Source of the DNA: BS750m-G62 sp964577175
Lineage (GTDB): Bacteria > Planctomycetota > Phycisphaerae > FEN-1346
DNA: 21,043 nucleotides
Reading direction: 5' to 3'
Assembly: GCA_964577175.1 (NCBI GenBank)
Contig: CAZNYC010000071.1
Location: 1 to 21,043, forward strand
Shown here: positions 6,849 to 13,550 of the stretch, piece after piece
Numbering within the stretch: the first letter of the stretch is position 1
Layout of the letters: every line of letters starts with the position of its first letter
Notes under the pieces: generated by a model
Database searches by the model: none
The model's input: only the letters and a program-made list of their open reading frames with translations
Told to the model about the DNA's origin: nothing
Translations under genes and position numbers: made by a program

Positions 6849-7760
6849 TCAGTGGTGGTCGCCCGGGGAGTACGGCTCAATATGCACCGTCACGTGGGTG
6901 ACGCCGGCGACATCGCGTTGGACCGCCCATCGCACCTCGGTGGCGATGTCGTGGGCGGCGCCGACGGACATCTCCGGATCGACCTCCACGTGCAGTTCCA
7001 CGTGGGTCTCCACGCCGCTGCGGCGGGTGAAGAGTTTCTCGGTGTCCTCCACGCCGTCGACGGCCATGGCGACGGCGCGGATGGCGGCGAGCGTGTCGCC
7101 GTCGGCGGCCTCGTCCATCAGGGCCGACCCCGTCCGCCGATACGCCGACACGCCCACGCCGAAGATGACGAGGCAGATGACGACCGCGGCGGCGGCATCG
7201 AGGAACCGCCACTCGGGCCCGAGGTAGACGGCGGCCGTGATGCCCCCTGCGGCCACGAGGCTCGTCAGGACGTCGCTGCGGTGGTTCCAGGCGTCGGCGA
7301 TGAGGCTCTCGCTGCCGATCTTCCTGCCCACGCGCATCTTGTACCGCGCGAGCGCCTCCTTCACGCCGATGCTGGCGGCCGCGAACCACAGGGTCCACAG
7401 AGCCGGTGCCGCCACGTCCTCCGGTCGCACGATCTTCATGACTGCCCGGTACCCGAAGACGACGCCCACGCCCATGATGATGAGGGCGACGGTCCGACCG
7501 GCCAGCACCTCCGCCTTGCCGTGACCGTACGGATGGCGGGCGTCGGCCGGCCGGCGGGCGCGGGCGGCACCCAGCAGGACGACGACACTGGCCACGGAAT
7601 CGGCCAGGCTGTCGACGGCGTCGGCGACGAGCGCTTCGCTCGCCCCGAACGTGCCGCCCAGCAATTTCGCCACGCCGATGAGGACGTTGCCGATGATGCC
7701 GACCCACGCCCCCACCGCCACGGGGCCGTACAGCCGCCGATTGTCCGGGACGGAAGCCAT
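6849..7760 (-). CDS. Cation diffusion facilitator (CDF) metal exporter
   Basis: 303 residues: about six membrane helices (to residue 210) plus a cytoplasmic CDF C-terminal domain (215-295), with the His-rich loop segment HPYGHGKAE at 76-84. CDF proteins export divalent metal in exchange for protons across the cytoplasmic membrane. The transport site is unusual: helix 2 has D50-S-L-A-D54 where zinc carriers usually have HxxxD, and helix 5 has N159-H-R-S-D163 where they have HxxxD. Loss of both site histidines suggests Mn2+ or Fe2+ rather than Zn2+, as in MntE-like members. ATG at 7760 is preferred because GGGGGA lies about ten bases upstream; a GTG at 7778 would add six residues and lacks a Shine-Dalgarno. 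Single gene, same strand as its neighbours but well separated from them. Confidence 0.93.
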   Translation of the reverse strand: MASVPDNRRLYGPVAVGAWVGIIGNVLIGVAKLLGGTFGASEALVADAVDSLADSVASVVVLLGAARARRPADARHPYGHGKAEVLAGRTVALIIMGVGVVFGYRAVMKIVRPEDVAAPALWTLWFAAASIGVKEALARYKMRVGRKIGSESLIADAWNHRSDVLTSLVAAGGITAAVYLGPEWRFLDAAAAVVICLVIFGVGVSAYRRTGSALMDEAADGDTLAAIRAVAMAVDGVEDTEKLFTRRSGVETHVELHVEVDPEMSVGAAHDIATEVRWAVQRDVAGVTHVTVHIEPYSPGDHH

Positions 7761-7880
7761 GGGCCCATTGTCCCCCACGACGGCGAACGGGGCCAGAGGA
7801 ATCGTCCTGCGGGTGCGCAGCGGCTATCCCCCGATCGAGCGAGTTCCGTCACGGAAGACACTCGTGCAGCGGCGAGGAGA

Positions 7881-8021
7881 GTAACGGAGTAACGAAGTGA
7901 CGTAGTGACGAAGGCGGCATCGATCTGGCGTCGTACCGGGCACCGTGTCTTCCACTCAGCCGAAAGCGCTAGAAGCCTTTCGCCTCGCCTTCGTTACTCC
8001 GTTACTATGTTACTATGGTAC
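7881..8021. repeat. Inverted octamer-repeat arms
   Basis: Left arm (7881-7912): GTAACGGA, GTAACGAA, GTGACGTA, GTGACGAA. Right arm (7990-8021): TTCGTTAC, TCCGTTAC, TATGTTAC, TATGGTAC. The first two octamers of each arm are perfect inverted copies (16 bp, 7881-7896 with 7990-8005). A small hairpin, CGAAAG/CTTTCG (7961-7966, 7977-7982), sits between the arms. This fills most of the 250-bp gap between the rsmB stop and the transporter start, and the right arm supplies the rsmB stop codon. No gene is seen in the gap. RNA from it could fold and act as a terminator or processing site, but there is no U-run. Confidence 0.7.
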
Positions 8022-9404
8022 TTTGTTTCGTTGCAGTCGTGCCCAGAACGCCCCGTCGTGGTCCGGGCCGGGCAGGATGAGGGCGCGGTCGGCGAGGACC
8101 CAACCCTCACGGCCTTCGAGGAACGCCGCGAGGAGGCCGTCGTTCTCCTCCGGTAGGAGGCTGCACGTGGAGTAGACGAGCCGGCCGCCAGGCCGCACGA
8201 GCGTGACGGCGCGTTCGAGCAGCCGGCGTTGGAGGGCGGCCAGGTCCTCGGCGTCGTCCGGCCGAAGCCGCCACCTCGCCTCCACGCGCCGGGCCAGAAC
8301 GCCCGTGTTCGAGCAGGGGGCGTCGACGAGGACGGCGTCGAAACCGCCGGCCGGGGCGTGGGCGGCCACGTCGTCACCCAGGCACACGGTCGCGCTCTCG
8401 ATGCCGCGGGCGGCGACAGTCCGCCGGAGGGCGTCCAGTTTCTCCTCGGTCTTGTCCGAGGCCACGACCCGGCCGCGATCGCCGGTCGCCTCGACGATCT
8501 GCGTCGTCTTCGTCCCCGGCGCGGCGCACAGGTCGAGGACCGTCTCGCCGGGCCGGGGGGCGAGGGCCTCGACGGCCGCCATCGCCGACGGGTCCTGGAC
8601 GGTCATCTCACCCGCCTCGACCAGCCGCTGGAGCCGGTCGGCCGGCAGGGCCGAGACGTCGAGCGTCCCCGGCCGGGGCCCGGCCGCGACGCCGGGCGCC
8701 TCCTCGCGAAGCGCCGCGAGCAGCGCCTCGGCCGTGTGCCGCCGCGGGTTGACGCGGGCGAAGACGTCCGGCCGGCGGTTCTGCCATCGGCAGACGGCCT
8801 CGGCCTCGTCGCCGAACGCCTCCACCCACCGGACGACGAGCCAATCCGGATACGAGTACGCCGCACCGAGGAAGGCGGCGGCCCCGTCGGCGGGGTCCGG
8901 CAGAACGGCCTCGGCCAGGCGCACCACGCCGCCGTCGGGATGCGGCAAGGCGTCGGGGGCGGGCGAGCCGGCCGGCTCGTGGCCGACGATCAGCCGCTGA
9001 AGGTTGCGGAGCACCCCGTTGACGAAGCCGGCGACCTTCGTGTCCCGTCCCGGCCGGGCGGTGCCGCGGGCGGCGTCGACGGCCTCGTTAACGGCGGCGT
9101 AGGCGGGGACGCGGTCGAGCAGGAGGAGTTGAAACGCCCCGAGTTCGAGAATGCGGAGGATCTCCGGCTGGATGGTCCGGGCGTGCTTCTTCGCCCCGCG
9201 CAGGTGGCTGATGAACAGCCGCAACGTCCGCCGGTGCCGGACCACTCCCGTGGCGAGTTGGGTGGCCAGGGCGCAGTCCCGCGGGTCCAGGTCGGCCCCG
9301 TCGAGGACGGCGTGCAGGTGATCCTGGAGGAACGTGTCGCCGCGATCGGCCCGGGCGAGGGCTTCGAGGGCGACGTCGCGGGCGGTGCGGGGCGGTGGCG
9401 TCAT
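8013..9404 (-). CDS. rsmB: 16S rRNA m5C967 methyltransferase RsmB
   Basis: 463 residues, the usual size. An N-terminal NusB-like RNA-binding domain (about 7-140) is followed by the Rossmann SAM domain: DLCAAPGTKT (291-300) binds SAM, DAPCSNTGVL carries Cys364, and YSTCSLLPEEN carries the catalytic Cys414. The enzyme makes 5-methylcytosine in helix 31 of 16S rRNA. The ATG at 9404 overlaps the DUF116 stop by four bases (ATGA), which fixes the start and implies translational coupling; the frame is open further upstream, but that is antisense to DUF116 coding. Last gene of the def-fmt-DUF116-rsmB operon. The final residues RNKVP and the TAG stop are encoded inside an octamer repeat arm, so the C-terminal tail was shaped by repeat DNA. 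Confidence 0.95.
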   Translation of the reverse strand: MTPPPRTARDVALEALARADRGDTFLQDHLHAVLDGADLDPRDCALATQLATGVVRHRRTLRLFISHLRGAKKHARTIQPEILRILELGAFQLLLLDRVPAYAAVNEAVDAARGTARPGRDTKVAGFVNGVLRNLQRLIVGHEPAGSPAPDALPHPDGGVVRLAEAVLPDPADGAAAFLGAAYSYPDWLVVRWVEAFGDEAEAVCRWQNRRPDVFARVNPRRHTAEALLAALREEAPGVAAGPRPGTLDVSALPADRLQRLVEAGEMTVQDPSAMAAVEALAPRPGETVLDLCAAPGTKTTQIVEATGDRGRVVASDKTEEKLDALRRTVAARGIESATVCLGDDVAAHAPAGGFDAVLVDAPCSNTGVLARRVEARWRLRPDDAEDLAALQRRLLERAVTLVRPGGRLVYSTCSLLPEENDGLLAAFLEGREGWVLADRALILPGPDHDGAFWARLQRNKVP

Positions 9405-9847
9405 CGCAGCAGCCACCGGATGGCGTCTTCCACGCGCGCGAGTTCCACGGTCGTGTCCTTGCACGGCCCGCACGGCCAGGCGATGGTGGTGCCGAGGACG
9501 GCCTTGGGCAGGCAGGCGAAGACGCCCTCGCGGAGTTCCTTGCGGCAGGCGACGGCGACGATGGCCTTGATGTTCGGGTCGCGGGCGCGGGCGGCGGCCT
9601 GGCGCCCCCCCGTCGCGCGGTAGACCTGCACACCGTAACGGCCCGCCAGATCCAGGAACCCGCCCACGGCGCACCGTCCGCACCGGGCGCACGTGGTGAG
9701 GCCCTCGTCGAGGCGGCGGTCGCACTCCGACCGCTGAAGGCAACTGGCGAAGAGGACGAGGATCTCCTCCGGCCGGCACCGCGTGCGGCGCAGACGCGTC
9801 GAGAAATTCGACAGGGCGACGATCGCCTTATCAATCGCGGCGGGCAC
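9401..9847 (-). CDS. DUF116 cysteine-rich protein
   Basis: 148 residues with nine cysteines: C36, C42, the cluster C53-A-R-C56-G-R-C59, C101, C112 and C126-G-P-C129. The spacing suggests an iron-sulfur or zinc site, and the family (DUF116, COG1852) has no established reaction. The GTG at 9847 has GGAGGAG seven bases upstream and overlaps the end of fmt by 17 bp, while the stop overlaps the rsmB ATG by four, so it is sandwiched in the operon by coupled translation. The same fmt-DUF116-rsmB order is known from other anaerobic bacteria, so a role near translation start or rRNA modification is suggested by context only. Confidence 0.85.
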   Translation of the reverse strand: MPAAIDKAIVALSNFSTRLRRTRCRPEEILVLFASCLQRSECDRRLDEGLTTCARCGRCAVGGFLDLAGRYGVQVYRATGGRQAAARARDPNIKAIVAVACRKELREGVFACLPKAVLGTTIAWPCGPCKDTTVELARVEDAIRWLLR

Positions 9848-10814
9848 CGGCCCTCTCCTCCTTACCGAGAAAACGGTCGCCGGCGTCGAGCGGATGACCG
9901 TTCAGGAAATCGGCGGCGGTCATCGCCCGCTTGCCGGCGGGCGTCAGTTCCAGGATGCGAACGGCCCCGGCGGCGCATGCCACGTCGATGCCGTCGGCGC
10001 CGGCCGAGACGACCTCCCCCGCCTCGGCCTTGCCGGGGGCCAGGGGCGAGCGCGCGGCCCGGTCCACCCCGATCCGCAGCGGTGTCTTCCTCCCGGCCGT
10101 GGGGAGGAACGTGAACGCGCCCGGCCAGGGCGTCACGCCGCGGATGTGGTTGTACACGTCCGGGGCGGGCCGGTCCCAGTCGATGCGGCCGTCGCGTTTC
10201 CTCAGGCGCGGCGCGTAGGTGGCCTGGGTCTCGTTCTGCGGGCGAGGTTCCACCTCGTCGAGCGGTATCTCGCGGACGACCTCCGTCACGAGCCGCGCCC
10301 CGAGGTCCGCCAGGCGGTCGTGGACCTCGCCGGCCGTCTCGTCCGGCCCGATGGGCGTGGCCCGCTGGCCGAGGATGTCGCCGGCATCCATCTGCTCGGT
10401 CATCTGGATGACCGAGAGGCCGGTCTCCGTCTCGCCGTGGATGACGGCCCAGTTGATGGGGGCGGCCCCGCGGTACTTCGGCAGGAGCGACCCGTGCAGG
10501 TTGTTCGCCCCGTAACGGGGCACGTCCAGGAGCCGGCGGTTCAGGATCTGGCCGTACGCCACCACGAGGAGCAAATCCGGCCGGGCGTCCCGGATGCGTC
10601 GGACGGCGGCGGGCGTGTTGACGTTCTCCGGCTGGAAGACCGGCACGCCGCGGTCTTTGGCCAGCCGCTTGACCGGTCCGATGCGGAGGGTCCGTCCGCG
10701 TCCGGCGGGCCGGTCCGGCTGGGTCACGAGGAGGACGACCTCCTGGCCGCCGTCCATCAGCGCCCGCAGGCTGGGCAGGCCGAACGTTCCTGTACAGGCG
10801 AAGACGATTCGCAT
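9831..10814 (-). CDS. fmt: Methionyl-tRNA formyltransferase
   Basis: 327 residues. Formylates initiator Met-tRNA using 10-formyl-tetrahydrofolate. The N-terminal formyltransferase domain (1-200) has the hallmark NLHGSLLPKYRGAAPINWA (105-123), with catalytic Asn105 and His107, and Asp143 in MDAGD; spacing matches the E. coli enzyme within one residue. A C-terminal OB-like domain (about 205-310) binds tRNA. The ATG at 10814 begins the canonical MRIVFACTGTFGLPSL. It lies 27 bp downstream of the def stop in the same operon, so deformylase and formyltransferase are made together as usual. Nothing unusual in the active site. Confidence 0.97.
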   Translation of the reverse strand: MRIVFACTGTFGLPSLRALMDGGQEVVLLVTQPDRPAGRGRTLRIGPVKRLAKDRGVPVFQPENVNTPAAVRRIRDARPDLLLVVAYGQILNRRLLDVPRYGANNLHGSLLPKYRGAAPINWAVIHGETETGLSVIQMTEQMDAGDILGQRATPIGPDETAGEVHDRLADLGARLVTEVVREIPLDEVEPRPQNETQATYAPRLRKRDGRIDWDRPAPDVYNHIRGVTPWPGAFTFLPTAGRKTPLRIGVDRAARSPLAPGKAEAGEVVSAGADGIDVACAAGAVRILELTPAGKRAMTAADFLNGHPLDAGDRFLGKEERAGARRD

Positions 10815-10841
10815 CGGAAGAACCCCGGGGGCAGGCCGGCC

Positions 10842-11366
10842 TCAGCCGGCGGTCTCGGCGCCGGCGGTCTCGCTCGCATACCGCTCCTTGAGGTCCCGGA
10901 GCCGGCGCCGCTGGGCCACCCGCTGGACGGGCGACATGCGGTCGACGAGGAGGCGGCCGTCCAGGTGATCGCACTCGTGCTGGACGGCGCGGGCCAGCAG
11001 GCCCTCCACCTCCCACTCGCGCTCCGTCCCGGTCACGTCCTGGTACCGGACGCGGGCGCGCTGGTTTCGGCGGATCTTGACGAAGATGCCGGGGAAACTC
11101 AGGCATCCTTCCTCCCCCACCTGCCAGCCGTCCGACTCGACGATCTCCGGATTCACGAGGACCGTCTCGTGACCCGGCTCGCCGTCCGGCGAGACGATGA
11201 CGATGCGGCGGGTAACGCCGACCTGCGGCCCGGCAAGGCCGAGCCCCTGGTTGGCGTGCATCGTGTCGACCATCTCGCGGGCGAGGTCGGCCAGGGCGTC
11301 GTCGAAGACGGTGACCGATTCGGCGGTTTCCCGCAGGACGGGATCGGGATAGAATCGCAGTTCCAT
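10842..11366 (-). CDS. def: Peptide deformylase
   Basis: 174 residues. Removes the N-formyl group from nascent proteins. All three family motifs are present: GLGLAGPQ (41-48), EEGCLS (85-90, metal ligand Cys88) and QHECDHLDG (129-137, HExxH with His130, Glu131, His134). The frame is open to 11537, but the protein begins at the ATG 11366, which has GGGAGG about five bases upstream. The short Ala/Glu-rich tail after ERYASE is typical. First gene of def-fmt-DUF116-rsmB, with a near-consensus promoter at 11421-11449. Confidence 0.97.
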   Translation of the reverse strand: MELRFYPDPVLRETAESVTVFDDALADLAREMVDTMHANQGLGLAGPQVGVTRRIVIVSPDGEPGHETVLVNPEIVESDGWQVGEEGCLSFPGIFVKIRRNQRARVRYQDVTGTEREWEVEGLLARAVQHECDHLDGRLLVDRMSPVQRVAQRRRLRDLKERYASETAGAETAG

Positions 11367-11420
11367 GGGTGCCTCCCGGCGATCCGTTGGTCGGCGGACC
11401 GCGGGCTCTGAGGTTCGTTC

Positions 11421-11449
11421 ATTATAGGGCCGGGGCGAGGGCCCCACAA
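11421..11449 (-). promoter_or_regulatory. Promoter of the def-fmt-DUF116-rsmB operon
   Basis: Perfect TATAAT (11426-11421) with TTGTGG (11449-11444) 17 bp upstream on the minus strand. The start near 11414 gives a leader of about 48 nt to the def ATG. It is divergent from the TPR-gene promoter 15 bp away, so the two could compete or share regulation. Confidence 0.65.
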
Positions 11450-11463
11450 GGGGCCGATTTTGG

Positions 11464-11491
11464 TTGACTCGGCTCGCCCGTGTGATAGACT
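11464..11491 (+). promoter_or_regulatory. Promoter of the TPR-rpsT-aroDE group
   Basis: TTGACT (11464-11469), 16-bp spacer, TAGACT (11486-11491). The start would fall near 11498, immediately before the leader hairpin, with the ATG at 11543. Confidence 0.55.
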
Positions 11492-11500
11492 GGAGAACTT

Positions 11501-11525
11501 GCGGGCCGAGCGGACTCGGACCCGC
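11501..11525 (+). promoter_or_regulatory. Leader hairpin upstream of the TPR gene
   Basis: GCGGGCCGAG (11501-11510) pairs with CTCGG-A-CCCGC (11515-11525) through ten base pairs with one bulged A, closed by a CGGA tetraloop. If transcription starts near 11498, the hairpin begins only a few bases into the RNA and ends 17 bases before the start codon. No terminator U-run follows. A stabilising 5' stem or a protein-binding site is possible. Confidence 0.45.
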
Positions 11526-11542
11526 GTGCGCATGCATTACGG

Positions 11543-13105
11543 ATGCCTTGGAATAAGGCGTGGATCGTGCCCGAATCCGACGAAAAGAAGAAGGCCGAGG
11601 CCGCCCAGCCCGAACAGCCCGAACAGCCGGACACCGACGAGGCGCCCGAGGAAGAAGGCGAACAGATCACCCCCGAGGCCATGCAGATGGCCAAGGGCTG
11701 CTTCGACCGGGCCAAGGAAGCCACCCAGCGGAACAACTTCGATTACGCCATCCACCTGTACCTTGACGGGCTCCGGTATAATCCGCGGGACATCGAGGAC
11801 GGCCACCGGGGCCTTCGGGACTGTGCGCTGCGGCGGCGAAACCAGGGGAAAGGCGGCGGCCTGGGAGCGCTGATCGGCCAGGCCAAGGGCGCCTTCTCGC
11901 AGATGCTGGGGCGGCACAAGGACCAGATGCTCGCCCTGGAAGAGGCCCTGGCCCGCGACCCGCAGAACGTGACCCTCCTGATGCAGTTGATGCAGACCGC
12001 CCGCCGGCAGGGGTACGAGCGGGTGGCCATCTGGTTCGGCGAAATCGCCGCCGAAGAAACCCTCCGCACCAAGAAACCCCAGAAGCAGGTCTTCATCACG
12101 CTGGCGGACCTGTACGAGAAGGCCGGCCAGTACCAGGACGCCGTCGACTCCCTGCAGCAGGCAATCAAGATCGATCCGTCGGACCGGTCGCTCGACAAAC
12201 GGGCCCGCGACCTCTCGGCCCGGGCGAGCATCACGGAGGGCAAACTCGAAGAGGCCGGCGACTTCCACGACCTCATCCGCGACCGGGCCCAGGCGTCGGC
12301 GTCGGCCACCCAGAAGGTCGTCCGCACCCGCGAACAACTCGACGCCCAGTACGAGCAACTCAAGGCCGCCCTGGAGCAGGACCCCGAGAACCCCGTCAAG
12401 ATGGAGGCCCTGGCCGACTGCGAAGCCCGCCGCGGCCACATCGACGAGGCGATGAAACTCCTCCAGAAGGCCCTGGACGAGACCAAGGACTACCGCTACA
12501 AGATGCGGATGGACGACATCCGCATGGCCGAGTACCGAAGGCAACTCCGCGAACTCAACGAACAACTCGAGGCCGAACCCGACCGCCAGGACCTCAAGGC
12601 CAAGCGGAAGAAACTCAACGAGGAACGCGAGGCGTTCGAACTCAAGGCCTTCCAGGAACGCCACAAGCAGTACCCGACGGACCTCCCCATCCGGTACGAA
12701 CTGGGCCTGCGGCAGTACGCCCGCAAGGCGTACGACGAGGCGATCGTCTCGTTCCAGACGACCACGCGCGACCCGAAACGCCGCATCCAGTCCCTCAACA
12801 TGCTGGGCAAGTGCTTCTTCGCGAAGAAACTCTACCGCGAGGCGCAGAGCCAGTTCGAGAACGCCATCAAGCAGTACGAACTGTACGACGACCCGCTGGC
12901 CAAGGAACTCCGGTACAACCTGGCCCGGACCTTCGAGGTCCAGGATAAGGTCAACCAGGCCATCGAGTGGTACAGCGTCATCGTCCAGCAGGATTACCAG
13001 TACCAGGACGTGGCGAAACGCCTGGAACAACTCCGCCAGCGCCAGCAGAGCGGCGAGGGCGGCGAGTCATCCGAACACGCGGGCGGCCAGCCGGAGACCG
13101 GCTGA
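11543..13105 (+). CDS. Tetratricopeptide-repeat protein
   Basis: 520 residues, no signal peptide or membrane helix, so probably cytoplasmic. After MPWNKAWIVPES comes a disordered acidic linker (13-42, with PEQPEQPD). TPR-like helical repeats run from about 44 to 500: KGCFDRAKEATQRNNFDYAIHLY, LADLYEKAGQYQDAVDSLQQAI, LADCEARRGHIDEAMKLLQKAL, LGLRQYARKAYDEAIVSFQ, LGKCFFAKKLYREAQSQF and others. A charged coiled-coil-like stretch (about 325-385) lies between repeat blocks. TPR proteins are scaffolds; partner and role are not evident. The ATG at 11543 has no Shine-Dalgarno, which is unusual here, and follows the leader hairpin by 17 bases. The rpsT ATG is 29 bp downstream, so the two are likely co-transcribed. 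Confidence 0.87.
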   Translation: MPWNKAWIVPESDEKKKAEAAQPEQPEQPDTDEAPEEEGEQITPEAMQMAKGCFDRAKEATQRNNFDYAIHLYLDGLRYNPRDIEDGHRGLRDCALRRRNQGKGGGLGALIGQAKGAFSQMLGRHKDQMLALEEALARDPQNVTLLMQLMQTARRQGYERVAIWFGEIAAEETLRTKKPQKQVFITLADLYEKAGQYQDAVDSLQQAIKIDPSDRSLDKRARDLSARASITEGKLEEAGDFHDLIRDRAQASASATQKVVRTREQLDAQYEQLKAALEQDPENPVKMEALADCEARRGHIDEAMKLLQKALDETKDYRYKMRMDDIRMAEYRRQLRELNEQLEAEPDRQDLKAKRKKLNEEREAFELKAFQERHKQYPTDLPIRYELGLRQYARKAYDEAIVSFQTTTRDPKRRIQSLNMLGKCFFAKKLYREAQSQFENAIKQYELYDDPLAKELRYNLARTFEVQDKVNQAIEWYSVIVQQDYQYQDVAKRLEQLRQRQQSGEGGESSEHAGGQPETG

Positions 13106-13134
13106 CCCGCCCCCAACCGAGGAGACGGACCCGC

Positions 13135-13419
13135 ATGCCGCAATCGCTGTCCGCCACGAAACGCGCCCGCCAGAACGTCCGGCGCCGAGGCCGGAACCGC
13201 ACCGTCCTCCGCCGCATCCGGACCGCCCAGCGCCGGTTCCGCGAGGCCCTGGAGACCGGTGACCTCGACGCCGCCCAGGAACGCTTCCGCGAGACCCAGC
13301 GCCTCCTCCACCGCGCCGCCGCCAACGGACCGGTCCATCGCAACACCGCCGGCCGCACCATCAGCCGCATGCAGCAGCGGCTGGAGACGGCCCGGCAGGC
13401 CGCCGGCGCCGCGGGCTGA
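13135..13419 (+). CDS. rpsT: 30S ribosomal protein S20
   Basis: 94 residues, rich in Arg. The beginning MPQSLSATKRARQNVRRRGRN and the end TAGRTISRMQQRL match the S20 family, which forms a three-helix bundle on 16S rRNA helices 9 and 44. The ATG at 13135 has GAGGAG about ten bases upstream. It lies 29 bp downstream of the TPR gene on the same strand, probably in one transcript with it. Arginine largely replaces lysine, in line with high GC. A frame extending upstream to 12967 is ignored because S20 homology starts at this ATG. Confidence 0.93.
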   Translation: MPQSLSATKRARQNVRRRGRNRTVLRRIRTAQRRFREALETGDLDAAQERFRETQRLLHRAAANGPVHRNTAGRTISRMQQRLETARQAAGAAG

Positions 13420-13442
13420 CGTGCCTTCCCGGCCGGCCGAAA

Positions 13443-13474
13443 CCAGAGGGGTCTCTGGGCAGGCCCTTCTTGCC
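13443..13474 (+). terminator. Possible weak terminator hairpins after rpsT
   Basis: CCAGAG (13443-13448) pairs with CTCTGG (13453-13458) around a GGGT loop. A second overlapping stem (13459-13463 with 13469-13473, one G-T pair) follows. There is no U-run, so simple intrinsic termination is doubtful; it may only attenuate read-through into aroDE 77 bp downstream. Confidence 0.25.
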
Positions 13475-13550
13475 GGCCCGCTTTCCGCTGCCATGCCGGG
13501 CCCCGACGGGCGGGCGCACTCGCATCGATGAACCGGCAGACGGAGATGCC

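Noticed and set aside
7881..8021. Possible CRISPR array
   Set aside because: Units are 8 bp and contiguous, with no spacers and no cas genes nearby.
9783..11411. 542-codon open frame on the plus strand
   Set aside because: Opposite fmt and def, whose motifs are unmistakable.
11501..11525. tRNA or riboswitch in the TPR leader
   Set aside because: Only one stem in about 45 nt; too short for a tRNA or known riboswitch.
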